Shown one piece after another: positions 32,178-34,110 of a DNA stretch of 34,110 nt (the stretch's first letter is position 1; each line of letters opens with the position of its first letter). The stretch is from contig JAUNGI010000030.1 of the NCBI GenBank assembly GCA_030524525.1, positions 1-34,110 of the forward strand. Direction: 5' to 3'. The DNA comes from Lachnospiraceae bacterium. GTDB taxonomy: Bacteria > Bacillota > Clostridia > Lachnospirales > Lachnospiraceae. The notes under the pieces were generated by a model. It made no database searches and was not told the DNA's origin. It saw only the letters and a program-made list of their open reading frames with translations. The position numbers and the translations under genes were made by a program.

Positions 32178-33086
32178 TTATAGTTCCTCAAGTACCTTCC
32201 CAATATCCCCATTGATACAAATCGCCCGATCCACGATTTCCCTTGGCGCATAAGCCTCCCCATAATTGACGCAGGCATAAACCGCCTTCGGATTCCGCGC
32301 CGTCATGCGCCAAAACGGGTATTTGATGATTCCCGGGGTGTTGCCGCCCACGCCCAGCTCCAAAAACAGAACGTGCCGATCCTTATGCCTGCGGACAAAC
32401 TCCTGCCAACGCTCCGCCGCCGCATACCAACCATCATCCTGCACGAACGTATCGTCGCAGCGCAGATTCATCGTCATGGGCGCTCCGCAGACCGGACAAC
32501 GGGGAACAAGCTCCGAGGGAATTTTCAGATCGCGCTGCTCCGCCGCCATTCGCCGCACGGCGGCTTCGTTGTCGTAGGTTTTATTGTGGCAGGGCTTGGA
32601 GCACTGCCAGAGCCCGTAGTCGCCCTGTGTGTAAAACAGGCGTTTCTTATCGAAGCCCGCAAGCTGGAACTGATGATCCACGTTGGTCGTCAGGACAAAA
32701 TAATCCTTGTCCTTCACAAGCCGCAGCAGCGCCGCATACGGCTCGCCGACCCCCGCCTCATAACGGTTGAGCAGAATGTGCCGCGACCACCAAGCCCAAT
32801 ATTCCTCCAAGGAGGCATACGGATAAAAGCCGCCGGAATACATATCCGTAAAACCGTATCGTTCCCGAAAATCCGCGAAATTCCGTTCAAACCGCTCGCC
32901 GTCGTAGGCATAGCCCGCAGACGTGGACATTCCCGCGCCCGCGCCGATCACGATCGCTTCCGCCGTCTCCAACTCGGCTCTCAGCGCTTCCCACTCAGGC
33001 TTCCGCGTCTCCGTTTTTTCTTGGAGCGCTTCCGCAGCCTCCGAGCAAATTGCTGTAGATTTGATAATCGCTTTCCTTAAAGACAT
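32178..33086 (-). CDS. class M sirtuin (SirTM), protein ADP-ribosyltransferase
   Basis: SirTM enzymes use NAD to ADP-ribosylate a lipoylated GcvH-like carrier in Staphylococcus and Streptococcus. The 302-residue protein has the NAD loop GAGAGMSTSAGY (48-59), the class M signature YGFTDMYSGGFYPY (77-90), TTNVDH (133-138), and Q154 in TQGDYG where deacetylating sirtuins have the catalytic histidine. The zinc cysteines are C162, C166, C197 and C200. This combination indicates ADP-ribosyl transfer, not deacetylation. The ATG at 33086 has GAGGTGA upstream; no later start would keep the N-terminal helix. It overlaps the macrodomain gene by 92 bases, an unusually long overlap implying coupled translation. 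Confidence 0.93.
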   Translation of the reverse strand: MSLRKAIIKSTAICSEAAEALQEKTETRKPEWEALRAELETAEAIVIGAGAGMSTSAGYAYDGERFERNFADFRERYGFTDMYSGGFYPYASLEEYWAWWSRHILLNRYEAGVGEPYAALLRLVKDKDYFVLTTNVDHQFQLAGFDKKRLFYTQGDYGLWQCSKPCHNKTYDNEAAVRRMAAEQRDLKIPSELVPRCPVCGAPMTMNLRCDDTFVQDDGWYAAAERWQEFVRRHKDRHVLFLELGVGGNTPGIIKYPFWRMTARNPKAVYACVNYGEAYAPREIVDRAICINGDIGKVLEEL

Positions 33087-33810
33087 TAAAAATCACCTCG
33101 ATCTCATTCTTTGTCTGCGCCTGATACGCCTTCACCGTCCGCACTGCAATCTCCGCCGCCCGCTTGTTCGGAAAATGAAACTCCCCTGTGGAAATGCAGC
33201 AGAAGGCAACGCTTTTCACGCCGCTTTCCTCCGCCAGCGCCAGACAGGAGCGATAGCAGGAGGCAAGCTGCTCCTCCTCCCGCGGCGTCACCGCTCCGCG
33301 GACGATGGGTCCCACCGTATGCAGCACATACTTACAGGGCAGGTTGAAGGCGGGCGTGAGCTTTGCCCCGCCGGTGGCCTCGTCATGCCCCTGTCGGCGC
33401 ATCAGCTCCGCACACGCCTCCCGGAGCTGGACGCCGGCAAAGGTGTGGATCGCATTGTCTATGCAGCCGTGGTTCGGGCAAAAGCAGCCAAGCATTCCGC
33501 TGTTCGCGGCGTTTACGATCGCGTCGCAGCGCAGCGTCGTAATGTCGCCCCGCCATAGATAGATCCCCGGCTGCACGGGCTTCAGGTCGGCAAGCTCGGT
33601 GACGCCCTTTCGTCGGGTCTCCTCCTGCAAATACGCGTCCTGCACACGCAGGAACGCGTCGTCGGCAGGCTGGGGCATCCGCACGTTGAACAGCGCGCGA
33701 AGCAGCTTCTTCTGCTCCTGCTCCCCCGCCGGAACGGGCGCTCGCGCATATTCCTGCCGCTCGCGAAGCAGCGCCTCCAGCAAATATTTTCTTCTCTCCC
33801 CTTGCGTCAT
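32995..33810 (-). CDS. zinc-dependent macrodomain ADP-ribosyl hydrolase
   Basis: It reverses the modification made by the sirtuin encoded next to it. The 271-residue protein has an N-terminal helical extension (1-80), then the macrodomain with WRGDI (86-90), IVNAANSGMLGCFCPNHGCIDNA in which C109, H114 and C116 fit the catalytic zinc ligands of the SirTM-linked class, TGGAKLTP (147-153), HTVGPI and STGEFHFPNKRAA (208-219). Family length and signatures agree with the streptococcal and staphylococcal partners. GGGGAGG precedes the ATG at 33810; a GTG at 33843 is less likely. It is first in the two-gene unit. No gcvH-like or lipoate ligase gene is visible between here and the window edge. Confidence 0.93.
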   Translation of the reverse strand: MTQGERRKYLLEALLRERQEYARAPVPAGEQEQKKLLRALFNVRMPQPADDAFLRVQDAYLQEETRRKGVTELADLKPVQPGIYLWRGDITTLRCDAIVNAANSGMLGCFCPNHGCIDNAIHTFAGVQLREACAELMRRQGHDEATGGAKLTPAFNLPCKYVLHTVGPIVRGAVTPREEEQLASCYRSCLALAEESGVKSVAFCCISTGEFHFPNKRAAEIAVRTVKAYQAQTKNEIEVIFNVFKESDYQIYSNLLGGCGSAPRKNGDAEA

Positions 33811-33878
33811 ATTCCTCCCCACTCCTTTCTGCCGTCCCGGCACACAAACGGATCGTCCTCTCCTCCGTTTCTGCGTTT

Positions 33879-33907
33879 ATTATAAACCGGCGCTTTTCGC
33901 CCGTAAA
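33879..33907 (-). promoter_or_regulatory. promoter of the macrodomain-sirtuin operon
   Basis: TTTACG (33907-33902) and TATAAT (33884-33879) on the - strand have a 17-base spacer. Within the spacer GGCG and CGCC form an inverted repeat around a 5-base centre, where a repressor could sit. The start of transcription is about 65-70 bases before the ATG. Confidence 0.55.
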
Positions 33908-33994
33908 GTACGCACATTCTTGTAGCATAGTTACCGCGAGGAAACCGTTCTCCCGCGCCCGGTCCTCCTTCCCGATTCCGCTTTTTTAAGAGAG

Positions 33995-34070
33995 AATCCC
34001 GCGCCGCGGAATTCCCTGCCTGCGGCGGGCTGCGCAGCGGCACAGTTCCTCTCCACCGCAGTGCGATCCC
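33995..34070 (-). repeat. dispersed hairpin repeat, copy B
   Basis: It shares with copy A (16357-16453), in the same order on the - strand, GATCGCANTGCGG, GGAGAGGAA, GCCCGCCGCAG, GGGAA and GCGCGGGATT. The CCCGCCGC and GCGGCGCGGG arms form a GC-rich hairpin. The remaining bases to 34110 and those from 33908 to 33994 show no gene. Confidence 0.65.
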
Positions 34071-34110
34071 CGCGGAGCGTTTTTTGTTCTATAGGGAACG
34101 CAGTTTCCTA

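Overview
The window looks like the chromosome of an anaerobic, plant-polysaccharide-degrading member of the Firmicutes (class Clostridia), probably a gut or rumen species. This rests on AGGAGG-type ribosome binding sites before most genes, a lipoprotein signal, sigma-A promoters, a CotH-type kinase, a class M sirtuin with its zinc macrodomain, and a mostly GC-rich sequence with two AT-richer patches. I cannot name a genus.

Layout. 1-406: noncoding, with a 12/12 consensus promoter pointing straight into a terminator, a second strong hairpin, then the promoter of a membrane-anchored hypothetical protein (407-1135, +). 1296-11186 (-): a long, tightly packed housekeeping run read leftwards: Pro-rich membrane protein, truA, GH115 glucuronidase, NfeD, SPFH/stomatin, argF, small hypothetical, coaX and dusB, then asd with its own promoter.

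11446-20904 (-): a carbohydrate operon, in order of transcription GH5 lipoprotein, GH78 alpha-L-rhamnosidase, rhaB, rhaA, rhaD and an unassigned TIM-barrel putative glycoside hydrolase, closed by a terminator at 11312-11350. A divergent AraC-type regulator (21084-22160) and a convergent GH3 enzyme (22115-24244) flank it. The GH5 and GH3 promoters share a two-part motif at the same distance from their -10 boxes, the likely target of the AraC protein. Together these would release rhamnose and glucose-type or xylose-type sugars from a plant glycan and take rhamnose to dihydroxyacetone phosphate and lactaldehyde. No sugar transporter is present.

24357-25662: a DUF3795 protein, then an AT-richer patch with a gene-like remnant and a membrane-tethered XRE regulator. 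25914-29791 (+): a VTC polyphosphate-polymerase-like protein, a DUF4956 membrane protein and a CotH-like kinase, a recurring but poorly understood module. 29903-30439: a GNAT acetyltransferase. 30606-31901 (-): an AT-rich AAA/DUF4143 ATPase. 32178-33810 (-): a zinc macrodomain hydrolase and a class M sirtuin with a 92-base overlap, without the lipoylation genes that usually accompany them. The window ends in a second copy of a dispersed hairpin repeat first seen between GH78 and rhaB.
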